Shown here piece after piece: positions 1 to 6,907 of a DNA stretch of 64,000 bases (the stretch's first letter is position 1; each line of letters begins with the position of its first letter). The DNA is taken from positions 41,505-105,504 of the forward strand of contig JAFAZX010000018.1 of NCBI GenBank assembly GCA_019239425.1, read 5' to 3'. The DNA is from Acidobacteriota bacterium (GTDB lineage: Bacteria; Acidobacteriota; Blastocatellia; Pyrinomonadales; Pyrinomonadaceae). Made by a program: the position numbers and the translations under genes. The notes under the pieces were generated by a model that saw nothing but the letters and a program-made list of their open reading frames with translations, had not been told where the DNA came from and searched no databases.

Positions 1-21
1 GTGCCTCTGTGTCTCTGTGGT
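1..21. repeat. Interspersed repeat, single arm
   Basis: The 21 bases gtgcctctgtgtctctgtggt are identical to the right arm of the inverted repeat at 3114-3134. The copy lies just past the stop codon of the Gly/Glu-repeat gene (stop at 40-42, minus strand), and the window starts inside or at the edge of the element, so a partner arm may lie to the left. The same type of short repeat is scattered in many environmental bacterial genomes (recalled, not searched). Confidence 0.75.
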
Positions 22-39
22 TAATTCTGAGACGGGACG

Positions 40-378
40 TTACGGGGCTTCTTCGCCGCCGCCGCCGGGCGTGTCCTCGGCACCGCCGAGCGGACTCTCC
101 TCGCCGCCGCCGCCGGGGGCCTCTTCGGCGTCGCCGACAGGGCCGCCGCCGGGGCTCTCTTCGCCGCCGCCGCCCGGGAGGTCTTCGCCGCCGCCGGCGG
201 GCGTGTCTTCGGCAGACCCGCCCGGGGTGCTTTCGGCGTCGCCGTCGGGCTCCTCGGCACCGCCGGCGGGATTCTCTTCGCCGTCGCCGCCCGGATACTC
301 TTCGCCGCCGCCGTACGTGGAGGCGTTAATCACCGCGACCGGGAAGAGGTTGCGGACTTCGGGGTTGGTGCTTAGCAT
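40..378 (-). CDS. Small acidic Gly/Glu-repeat protein, possible peptide precursor
   Basis: Predicted 112-residue protein with no recognised family. The first ~22 residues are ordinary (MLSTNPEVRNLFPVAVINAS). The rest, from about residue 23 to the end, is a run of about ten imperfect units of the type GGGGEESP or GGAEDTP, strongly acidic and free of Cys and Lys. An excellent ribosome binding site (AAAGGAGT, about 7 bases before ATG) supports this strand and start over the proline/serine-rich frame on the other strand. The pattern of a short conserved leader followed by repeated core units with Glu/Asp and Ser/Thr recalls modified-peptide precursors such as graspetides, but no ATP-grasp enzyme is seen nearby. 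A structural repeat protein is the alternative. The divergent neighbour at 706 is a protein with SelO-like motifs. Confidence 0.7.
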   Translation of the reverse strand: MLSTNPEVRNLFPVAVINASTYGGGEEYPGGDGEENPAGGAEEPDGDAESTPGGSAEDTPAGGGEDLPGGGGEESPGGGPVGDAEEAPGGGGEESPLGGAEDTPGGGGEEAP

Positions 379-705
379 CTTCTACTCCTTTGCGCCATTC
401 GTTGGTTAGAGAGAACGTTTAGATACCGGGCGCGGCGTCAGAGGTGACGACGCGGCGCCCGCGACTCAGCGTTGCGGAGAAGGCCGCCGGTTGAACTGAA
501 GGCTTCGCCGAATGGGGAAGCAACTTAGTACCAACCGCCGCCCCTTGTCAACGAAAACCTTCCGCCGCGCCGCCGCTTCGACAAATTCTCGACGCCCGAC
601 GCCGTTGTTGTTACAATCGCCGCGCACCAGAGAAGTCGGGACGTACACCTTTCAGCCAGCCTTACCCGCGCGCTCTCAGATAACACCGGCAGAGGTCTTA
701 ACGCG
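379..705. other. Intergenic region between divergent genes
   Basis: This 327-base gap separates the Gly/Glu-repeat gene and the SelO-like gene. It holds a candidate minus-strand promoter (525-551) and a weaker plus-strand -10-like TACAAT at 612-617 without a convincing -35. No open frame with a ribosome binding site, no tRNA and no clear terminator were seen. Confidence 0.6.
525..551 (-). promoter_or_regulatory. Candidate sigma-70 promoter of the Gly/Glu-repeat gene
   Basis: Read on the minus strand: TTGACA at 551-546, a 15-base spacer, then TACTAA at 530-525. The -35 is perfect but the spacer is short. It would give a leader of about 140 bases before the ATG at 378. Confidence 0.4.
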
Positions 706-2073
706 ATGCCCTTAGCCGAAGTCTCGCCGCCCGCAGAGGAGAGTCCGACCCCCGTCTCGCCGGGGCCTTTGCTGCGCCGCGTCGCGGACTTGAAGACGAG
801 GAACGTCCAGCCCGAGACGGTTCGACGCCTCGCGCACGCGCGCGTCGTCTTCGCCGACTACGAACGGCTCCGACAGGACTTCCCGCAACTGCGCGACGAG
901 AGCCTCGAACGTTCGCACGCGGAACTCCAAAGCCTCGCCGGGTCGGAGAGGCGGCTCGCCGTCCGCCGCATCATCGACGCGTGGCTTCTGCGGAACGTCG
1001 CCTTCATCTCCGAGAAGCAGGCGCGGCAGGAGGCGGTCAACACGCGCATCGAAGTCACCGCAGAGACGGCCACGGCCTTCCGCCCGCCGCACTACGGCCG
1101 CGCGCTCGTCTACTCTTTGGCGGAGAGCCGGCCGCACGCCGCGGACGACCCGGAAGCGGGCGAGGGGCTGCTCGACGTGAAGGGCACGGGCGTCGGGCCG
1201 AAGGCCGAGCCGCACTTCGGGCCGCACGGCGACGGGCTGATGAAGCTCTACGACGCCTTCCGCGAGGTGGCGTTCCAGAAGTTGATGGACTTCGTCTTCC
1301 GCGCCGAGGGCGTGCCCTACACGACCGTCCCGCTCTACGCCGCCATCGACGCGGGCTTCGACTGCAAGCACACGGTGCGGCCCTTGCCGGCGGGCCTCCT
1401 CGTCCGCCGCGCGCACCGTCGGCCCGTCTACCGCTGGGGCACGAAGGAGCCGGACTCGCCGGCCGTGCCGCTCGAGCTGAAGATAGAGTTCCTCCTGCGC
1501 CGCTACGGCATCACGTCTGTCAGCCCCGCGACGACCATCGACATCGCTGAGCGCGGCGGCGGCACGCACATTAAGTACGGCTTCTTCAACGTCACCTACA
1601 GCCCCGAGAAAGTCGAGCGGATCAAAGGCCTCACCGGCTTCAAGGGCGAGCCGCAGCAGTTCGACGGCGTCTGCATGCAGTTCACGCGCGACGTGGAAGC
1701 CGACCCGCCGCGCGCGGAGATCATCGACCTCGGCGGCTACTTCGTCAGGGAGAGGTTCGAGAACCCGCTCGTCAGCCTCGTGGCCTGCCGCATCATGCGC
1801 CTCGGCGAGATCATCGGGCAGACGGACGCGCGCTTCACGCAGCCCGAAGAGAGGTTCGTCAAAGCCTACAGGTTCGACGCGCGCGGCGGGCCGAAGTTCA
1901 AGTCGCCTCTGCTGGCGGGCGTCGACCCCTCGCGCCCCGAGCCGCAGATGACCGACGTGCGCGTGCTCGCACGCGACCTCGCCTTCGAGTACCGCGCCGG
2001 CCGGCTCGACGGACAGGGCGTGCTCGACACCCTCGACGCTTACGTCGAAGACGTCACCTCACGCTGGCATTAG
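706..2073 (+). CDS. Uncharacterised protein with weak SelO-like motifs
   Basis: The 455-residue protein has no signal peptide or membrane segment. Residues 157-220 contain a sequence order reminiscent of SelO-type protein AMPylating pseudokinases: DVKGTG (157-162), HGDGLM (174-179), REVAFQKL (186-193), then a hydrophobic run with Tyr/Pro. The remaining SelO motifs are not obvious, so the link is weak and is an inference. A short GAGG lies about 10 bases before the ATG. The gene is followed 18 bases later by a capsule-type glycosyltransferase on the same strand, so the two are probably co-transcribed, and it diverges from the Gly/Glu-repeat gene. A role in modifying that peptide or a surface glycan is possible but unproven. 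Confidence 0.55.
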   Translation: MPLAEVSPPAEESPTPVSPGPLLRRVADLKTRNVQPETVRRLAHARVVFADYERLRQDFPQLRDESLERSHAELQSLAGSERRLAVRRIIDAWLLRNVAFISEKQARQEAVNTRIEVTAETATAFRPPHYGRALVYSLAESRPHAADDPEAGEGLLDVKGTGVGPKAEPHFGPHGDGLMKLYDAFREVAFQKLMDFVFRAEGVPYTTVPLYAAIDAGFDCKHTVRPLPAGLLVRRAHRRPVYRWGTKEPDSPAVPLELKIEFLLRRYGITSVSPATTIDIAERGGGTHIKYGFFNVTYSPEKVERIKGLTGFKGEPQQFDGVCMQFTRDVEADPPRAEIIDLGGYFVRERFENPLVSLVACRIMRLGEIIGQTDARFTQPEERFVKAYRFDARGGPKFKSPLLAGVDPSRPEPQMTDVRVLARDLAFEYRAGRLDGQGVLDTLDAYVEDVTSRWH

Positions 2074-2091
2074 TCCGGAGGAGAGTCGCGC

Positions 2092-3045
2092 ATGAAGATT
2101 CTGCTGAGGAGCATGTTCCCGTGCCCCTCCGTCGACCGCTGGCGGGCCTTCGAGGCGCTTCTCAAACAGTGCCTCGACGAGCTGGGCCACGAGGTCATCG
2201 AGCTGCACCTCGACCCGCTCTTCCCGCCCGACCCGGCGGACGTTGACTTTAAGATTTACGCGCACAAGACGCGGCGCGAGGTGCCCGGCGCAGACCTCTT
2301 CTACAAGGAGATGCACATGCGCGGCCTCTTCACCATCGACGCCGAAGGGTGGGGCGCCGACCACTCGGCCGTGCGCGAGCCGCCCGACCTCGACGCCGGC
2401 GACGCGGCCGAGGCCGAGAGGTTCGTCGCCCGCATCCGCGAGCAGTTCGTCTCGAACGGGCACTCGAAGCAGCGGCAGCCCGAGCTGCGTTCGATTCCCG
2501 AAGAGTACAAGCCGTACCTCCTCGTCCCGCTCCAACTGCCGACCGACGACACGATCATGCACCACTCGCCCGTGAGCGTCGTCGAGTTCGTCCACGTCGT
2601 CTCGGACTGGGCCGAGGGGGCGGGGCAGAAGATTCTCTTCAAGCTGCACCCGGGCGCCGTGTACCCGGAAATCGCCGCCGCCGTCGAAGCGCGCAGCGCC
2701 GCGAACCCTTACGTCAACCGCCTCGACGCAAACATCCACAGCCTGATCCAGGGCGCAGAGGGCGTCGTCGTCATCAACTCCGGCACGGGGTTCGAGAGTC
2801 TGATTCACGGCAAGCCGGTCGTCACGTTCGGGAACTGCGACTACAAGTCCGTGACGTTCGCGGCGCGGCGGGACAACCTGGATGAGGCGAGGGAGTACGT
2901 CGCCGGCTACAGGCCGGGGCAGCGCCTGCGCGGCATCAAGTTCGTCCACCACTACTACACGCGCCACGCCTTCGACGTTTACGCCGACGACCGCGCGGAG
3001 GTCAGGCGCCGCCTGTTGGACTACCTGAAGTCTCACCTGTCCTGA
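2092..3045 (+). CDS. Capsule polysaccharide (KpsC/KpsS-type) glycosyltransferase-like protein
   Basis: This 317-residue cytosolic protein has the C-terminal pattern of the Capsule_synth group (KpsC/KpsS, beta-Kdo transferases and relatives). There is a strand with LFKLHPG (182-188), then the nucleotide-sugar site region VVVINSGTGFESLIHGKPVV (225-244), where the SGTGFE loop and the following GKPVV are typical. The first 120 residues are less conserved and start MKILLRSMFPCPS. It follows the SelO-like gene by 18 bases with GGAGGAG about 9 bases before the ATG, which fits one operon. The gene ends opposite the convergent GT4 gene, with an inverted repeat in the gap. The donor and acceptor cannot be deduced. 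Confidence 0.65.
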   Translation: MKILLRSMFPCPSVDRWRAFEALLKQCLDELGHEVIELHLDPLFPPDPADVDFKIYAHKTRREVPGADLFYKEMHMRGLFTIDAEGWGADHSAVREPPDLDAGDAAEAERFVARIREQFVSNGHSKQRQPELRSIPEEYKPYLLVPLQLPTDDTIMHHSPVSVVEFVHVVSDWAEGAGQKILFKLHPGAVYPEIAAAVEARSAANPYVNRLDANIHSLIQGAEGVVVINSGTGFESLIHGKPVVTFGNCDYKSVTFAARRDNLDEAREYVAGYRPGQRLRGIKFVHHYYTRHAFDVYADDRAEVRRRLLDYLKSHLS

Positions 3046-3065
3046 GTTCACAGTGAAGGGATTTC

Positions 3066-3134
3066 ACCGCAGAGACACAGAGGCACAGCTTAAAGACAAT
3101 AACTCAACAAGCCGTGCCTCTGTGTCTCTGTGGT
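3066..3134. repeat. Inverted interspersed repeat between convergent genes
   Basis: The left arm 3066-3086 (accgcagagacacagaggcac) and right arm 3114-3134 are complementary over 21 bases with one mismatch, around a 27-base AT-richer loop. The right arm is identical to positions 1-21. It sits exactly between the 3' ends of two convergent genes, a place where it could act as a two-way terminator or RNA-stabilising hairpin. This is the palindromic form of the interspersed repeat. Confidence 0.85.
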
Positions 3135-3154
3135 TCAAATCGTCTCGGCTACGC

Positions 3155-4099
3155 TCAACAGCAAGCAGCCATAAGCGAGACGGCCAGCCTGAGCACCTCG
3201 CGCACCCAGCTCTCAAGCCTGTAGTCGCCGACGAGCGCGGCTATCTCCTCGCGCTCTTCGAAGAGTTGTTCCCTCTCGCCCTCAAGCCGCCGAAGGTGCT
3301 CGGCAATCTCGGCCGTGCTCTCGGCCAGACGCACGTAGTGCGGGTGCGTCGCGGCGAAGTGCGGCGCCCAGCCGACCGGAGTGGAGACGACGGGGAGTCC
3401 CGTCGCCAGCGCCTCGAACAGGGGCAGCGGCCCGGCCTCGGTGCTGCTCGTGATGACGAGGCAGTCCATCTGCCTGTAGAGCCGCGGGTACTCTTCGATG
3501 GGGTTCGACTCGCGCGGGTGGTGCAGGCACTCCACGCCGGACGCGCGCAGCCGCTCGGCGTGCGCGTACAGGTCTCTGCCGACGAGCACGGCGCGCGGTC
3601 GCCCGCGTGCCGTGTCGAATTTTAAGAGAGACTCGACGAACCAGTCGCAGCGCTTCCGCCCGTGCGCGTCGTGGCGGCCCACCCAGCCGGCGGAGAAGCG
3701 CGGCGTCGGCTCGCCCCGAACGTCGAAGATCGAGAGCGCGCCCAGCGGCCCTTCGTGCGTCGGCACACCTTCGAGCGCGACGCCCGCCCCCTTCAAGATT
3801 CGTCTCTGCGAAGGGTGCGCGAGCGCGAGCGCCCCGGCCTTACGCACCGCGCGGCGGTCGCCCCACGGCGCGTAGATGTCCGAATGTGTGTAGAGGTCGT
3901 GGACGCAGACGACCGTCCGCGCAAGGTCGGGCGAGGCGACGGCCTGGCTCGGCGAGATCGAGACCCACACGTCCGCGTCGGCCGCAGGCTCGGTCGAAGC
4001 AAAGACTTCGAGGCCGTCGGCGCCGGCCCGCTCGAAGTGCCGCTTCAAGTCCTCGAAGACCCAGCCGCCGCCGTCGGCGAAAACGTTGACCCTCACCAA
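3155..4099 (-). CDS. GT4-type glycosyltransferase
   Basis: The 314-residue protein has a Rossmann-type N-terminal half and a C-terminal GT-B donor domain. SAGWVGRHDAHGRK marks the start of the second domain, and TSSTEAGPLPLFEALATGLP followed by VVSTPVGW is the classical GT4 nucleotide-sugar signature, with Glu in EAGPLPLFE. A TTG at 4099 and a GTG at 4096 are both possible starts; GTG is the more usual. It is the last gene of a minus-strand run (6896 to 3155) of surface-glycan genes with gaps of 7-15 bases, so it is probably co-transcribed with them. The product is likely cytosolic; the acceptor is unknown. Confidence 0.75.
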   Translation of the reverse strand: MVRVNVFADGGGWVFEDLKRHFERAGADGLEVFASTEPAADADVWVSISPSQAVASPDLARTVVCVHDLYTHSDIYAPWGDRRAVRKAGALALAHPSQRRILKGAGVALEGVPTHEGPLGALSIFDVRGEPTPRFSAGWVGRHDAHGRKRCDWFVESLLKFDTARGRPRAVLVGRDLYAHAERLRASGVECLHHPRESNPIEEYPRLYRQMDCLVITSSTEAGPLPLFEALATGLPVVSTPVGWAPHFAATHPHYVRLAESTAEIAEHLRRLEGEREQLFEEREEIAALVGDYRLESWVREVLRLAVSLMAACC

Positions 4100-4108
4100 G
4101 TCAGAACC

Positions 4109-4906
4109 TCAGCCCTTGCGGGCGATGTAGAAGAGCCAGTTGTCGCGGCACCGCTCGTCGCGCGCGACGAACGAGCCGTCGAGCCCGACGACCTCCACGT
4201 CGCCGAAGCCCGCGGCTTCGAGCTGCGCGATCTGGCTCTCCTTGTCGATGTAATAGGTCATCAGGCGGAAGCGGTCGCCGTCATTGACGATGGAGTAGTG
4301 CGGCAGGTGGCGCTCGTGCTTGCGGTTGCGCAGGTGGTTGTAGACGTTGAAGAGGTAGCGGCCGACGCGGGCCGTGTTTTTCGTGACGAGTTCCAGGGGG
4401 CGGCGCGCGCCGACGAAGCCGCCGAAGTCGAAGGCCGAGGGGAGACGGCCGTCGCGGTTGTGCGAGGAGAAGAAGAAGACCCCGCCCTTCCGCAGCACCC
4501 TGTGGACTTCGCCGAGGATGCGCAGGCGGTCTTCGTGGTCGAGGTCGTCGATGGCGTTCCAGCAGAAGTAGACGACCTCGAAGGTCTCGTCGCCGAAGCT
4601 CAACTGCCGGCCGTCGCAGAGCAGGAGCGCGGCGTCCGGGTACTTCGCGCGGCAGGCGTTGAGCATGTTGGCCGAGTAGTCGATGCCGACGTACAGGTCG
4701 CTCAGCGCGCGCAGGTAGGGCGTCGTCCGCCCCTGGCCGACGCCGATGTCGAGGACGGGTTGGCCGCGCATCTTCCCGGCGAGGTGCGCGAAGATGACCT
4801 CTTCGGCCTTGTGCAGGGAGGTCTTGCGTGCGTATATCTCGGCGCGGCCGGGCACCTCGTAGTGCATCTTGTTTCGGAGAAACATCTCGTCACTGTTCAA
4901 GGGCAC
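4109..4906 (-). CDS. Class I SAM-dependent methyltransferase
   Basis: About 265 residues with a Methyltransf_11/25-type core. Motif I is VLDIGVGQGRTTPYL near residue 50, the acidic residue ending strand 2 is in YVGIDYS, and motif IV is VVYFCWNAIDDL, followed by VLRKGGVFFFSSHN (post-motif strand). This arrangement is typical of small-molecule or sugar methyltransferases. GTG (4906) and TTG (4900) are possible starts; AAGGAGGG lies about 8 bases before the TTG, which I favour. It lies between the GT4 gene and the GNAT gene in the same operon, so an O-methylation of a glycan is a reasonable guess. Confidence 0.75.
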   Translation of the reverse strand: MPLNSDEMFLRNKMHYEVPGRAEIYARKTSLHKAEEVIFAHLAGKMRGQPVLDIGVGQGRTTPYLRALSDLYVGIDYSANMLNACRAKYPDAALLLCDGRQLSFGDETFEVVYFCWNAIDDLDHEDRLRILGEVHRVLRKGGVFFFSSHNRDGRLPSAFDFGGFVGARRPLELVTKNTARVGRYLFNVYNHLRNRKHERHLPHYSIVNDGDRFRLMTYYIDKESQIAQLEAAGFGDVEVVGLDGSFVARDERCRDNWLFYIARKG

Positions 4907-4913
4907 GCCCTCC

Positions 4914-5936
4914 TTATCCGCGCAGGGTGAACTCCAGCCGCCCGACCTCGCGGACGCTGTCGGCCCAGGTCATCTTCCAGTCGTAGGCGCCGCGCAAAAG
5001 GTCGTACTCGCCGAGCCCCAGCTCGCACGCGCGCCTGACGCCCGCGTCTATCACGAGCCGGCCCGGCGACCACTGCTCGAACTCGGGGAGGAAGCCGCCG
5101 TTCCAGGTGCAGAGGCTCGAAGCGCCGTTCATGCTGAGGTCGATGCCGACGACCTCCTCTCCGCGCAGGAGCGCGAAGACGCGCATCTGCCTTCGCGCGA
5201 AGAGGGGCGGTAGCGCGAGCCGCGCGAACGTGAGGTTGGCCTGCTTTTCGAAGCAGCTCCTTTCGCCGAAGCGCGCGAGGTGGAGGCGGAGGAACATCTC
5301 CGGCAGTTCGGAGGGAGGGAACTCTTCGGGCGTCAGCTCGCGCACGCGCAGGCCGTCGGCCGCGGCCTTGCGCTGCGCGCGGAGCAGGGCCTTGCGGAAG
5401 GCGCGGCTGCGGCCCTTGAGGAACTCTTCGTAAGAGCCTGGCAGGCGCAGGTACGCGTACTCGCGCGCGACGCCGAAAGCCTCTTCGGCCTCGCCCGCTT
5501 CGAAGAGGAGGCGCGCGGCGCGCGCGGCGTTCGAGCTCTTCCGAATCCACCAGAGGCTCAGTCGCCCGTAAGCGCGCGGATGTGTGAGCGCGTGGCGCAG
5601 CAGAGCGGTCGCGGCTTCCGAGTCGTCGGCTTCGGCGACGATGTCGTTGTAGTTGCTCATGGCGCTCGGGAAGACGGCCTCGTGCGCGGCGGCGTCCACG
5701 GCGAGCGGGAAGAGGGCGGCGAGGGACGGCCCGCGCCTCGCCGTGATGAGGTGCGGTTTGAGCGAAGGGTTGACGCGGCAGGCGGCGGCGTACCACGCGT
5801 GAGAGCTGAAGGCGCGGTTGCAGGGCGTGCGTTCGAGGAGCGCGTCCCACTCCGCGGCGAGCGCGTCTATCTCGCGCAGGTCTTCGACGACCTCGCAGGC
5901 GAGTGCGGCGGCGGCCCGTGTGTCGGCGGTGTGCAT
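4914..5936 (-). CDS. FemAB/CelD-type GNAT acyltransferase
   Basis: The 340-residue protein matches the pattern of the Acetyltransf_6 (CelD/BcsL, FemAB-like) group. It has an N-terminal half with DALLERTPCNRAFSSHAWY, a central segment LKGRSRAFRKALLRAQRK typical of these proteins, and a C-terminal GNAT fold with VFALLRGEEVVGIDLSM and GRLVIDAGVRRACELGLGEY, ending in YDWKMTWADS. Members of this group acylate or aminoacylate exopolysaccharide and peptidoglycan precursors. ATG at 5936 is the start. The gene lies 15 bases after the GH43-like gene and 7 bases before the methyltransferase gene, in the same operon. Substrate unknown. Confidence 0.7.
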   Translation of the reverse strand: MHTADTRAAAALACEVVEDLREIDALAAEWDALLERTPCNRAFSSHAWYAAACRVNPSLKPHLITARRGPSLAALFPLAVDAAAHEAVFPSAMSNYNDIVAEADDSEAATALLRHALTHPRAYGRLSLWWIRKSSNAARAARLLFEAGEAEEAFGVAREYAYLRLPGSYEEFLKGRSRAFRKALLRAQRKAAADGLRVRELTPEEFPPSELPEMFLRLHLARFGERSCFEKQANLTFARLALPPLFARRQMRVFALLRGEEVVGIDLSMNGASSLCTWNGGFLPEFEQWSPGRLVIDAGVRRACELGLGEYDLLRGAYDWKMTWADSVREVGRLEFTLRG

Positions 5937-5951
5937 CGCGCTTGCCTCGGT

Positions 5952-6896
5952 TCAAGCCGTCGCGTCGCCGTCCACGCACGCGAGCCAACGGCCGCGGCCG
6001 ACCTCGTGCGCGTCGAGGTGGTGCATGCGGCACCCGTTCCAGACTTCGCGGCCGGGGGAGAGCACGGGACTCTCCGGCAACTCCCCTTCGGCGTACTCTT
6101 CGACCGTCAGGGAGTTTATCGCAAAGGCGCGGACGCGCGCGCCGTAGATGGGCGAGCAGTCCTGCGCGAACCTGACGAGCCGGCCCGCGTGCGAGACGAC
6201 GCGGCCGGCGGGCCGCGCGCGTTGCCGGTCGCCCGACAACAAAGGCGAGCGCGGGTGCTGTGACCACGGGCCGCTTAACTCTTCCGCGTGATAGAGGCTG
6301 AGCGTGTCGTGCGTCTTCGGCTCGGTGCAGGCGTACAGCCACCAGCGGCCTTCGTGTCGGAAGGGGGTCGGGTCGGCGCAGGCGCCTTCGACGAGCGTGC
6401 CCACGCGCTCCCAGCCTTCGGGGAAGCTGCGCGCCTTGTAGAGCGCGACGCGGTTGAGGCCGAGCGTCTCGGGCGTCATGTAGAACTCGCCTTCGTGTTC
6501 GAAGACGTGCGGGTAGGAGAGGTGGAAGTCTTCGGACAGGACGATGCGCCGGTAGCGCCACGCGAGGCCGTCGTCGCTCTCGGCCAGGCCGATCTCGCCG
6601 AGGCCCGTCAAGGCGTTCAAGACCTCGAAGAACATGAACCAGAGACGGCCGCGACGAATCATGAAAGGGTCTGCGACGAAGAGGGCGGGCACGTCCGACA
6701 CGTCCCGGCGCGTGATGACAGGGTTGCGCGCGCCCTCGGCCGGCGCGAGGCTGAGCGGCGAGTCGCCCGCGTAGACGCCGATGGCCCATTCCTGACGCGG
6801 CGCGGGGCGCGCGAGTGGCGGCCCGCCGGCCGCCCCCTCAACGCGCCCCGCCCCTTCGCCGCCCCGAGTCCCGTGTGTGCTCTCTTCCAAGCGCAT
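5952..6896 (-). CDS. GH43-like five-bladed propeller protein (GIPC-transferase N-terminal type)
   Basis: The 314-residue protein contains repeated propeller-blade strands: VADPFMIRRGRLWFMFFEV, IGLAESDDGLAWRYRRIVL, YPHVFEHEGEFYMTPETL and ADPTPFRHEGRWWLYACTE. The Asp in VADPF and the Glu in MTPET occupy positions seen in the GH43-like fold found at the N-terminus of glucosamine inositolphosphorylceramide transferases and in stand-alone bacterial proteins of glycan loci. The first 35 residues are low-complexity. The start ATG at 6896 is 12 bases after the stop of the multicopper oxidase gene, so it may be read on the same transcript. A glycan-processing role is inferred from the fold and neighbours. 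Confidence 0.7.
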   Translation of the reverse strand: MRLEESTHGTRGGEGAGRVEGAAGGPPLARPAPRQEWAIGVYAGDSPLSLAPAEGARNPVITRRDVSDVPALFVADPFMIRRGRLWFMFFEVLNALTGLGEIGLAESDDGLAWRYRRIVLSEDFHLSYPHVFEHEGEFYMTPETLGLNRVALYKARSFPEGWERVGTLVEGACADPTPFRHEGRWWLYACTEPKTHDTLSLYHAEELSGPWSQHPRSPLLSGDRQRARPAGRVVSHAGRLVRFAQDCSPIYGARVRAFAINSLTVEEYAEGELPESPVLSPGREVWNGCRMHHLDAHEVGRGRWLACVDGDATA

Positions 6897-6907
6897 CCGG
6901 GCGCGAG

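Noticed and set aside
17..409. Pro/Ser-rich frame on the plus strand opposite the Gly/Glu-repeat gene
   Set aside because: It starts without a ribosome binding site and is the reverse of the repeat, whereas the minus-strand frame has AAAGGAGT before ATG.
3066..3134. CRISPR-like repeat pair
   Set aside because: There are only two arms in opposite orientation, no spacer series and no cas genes.
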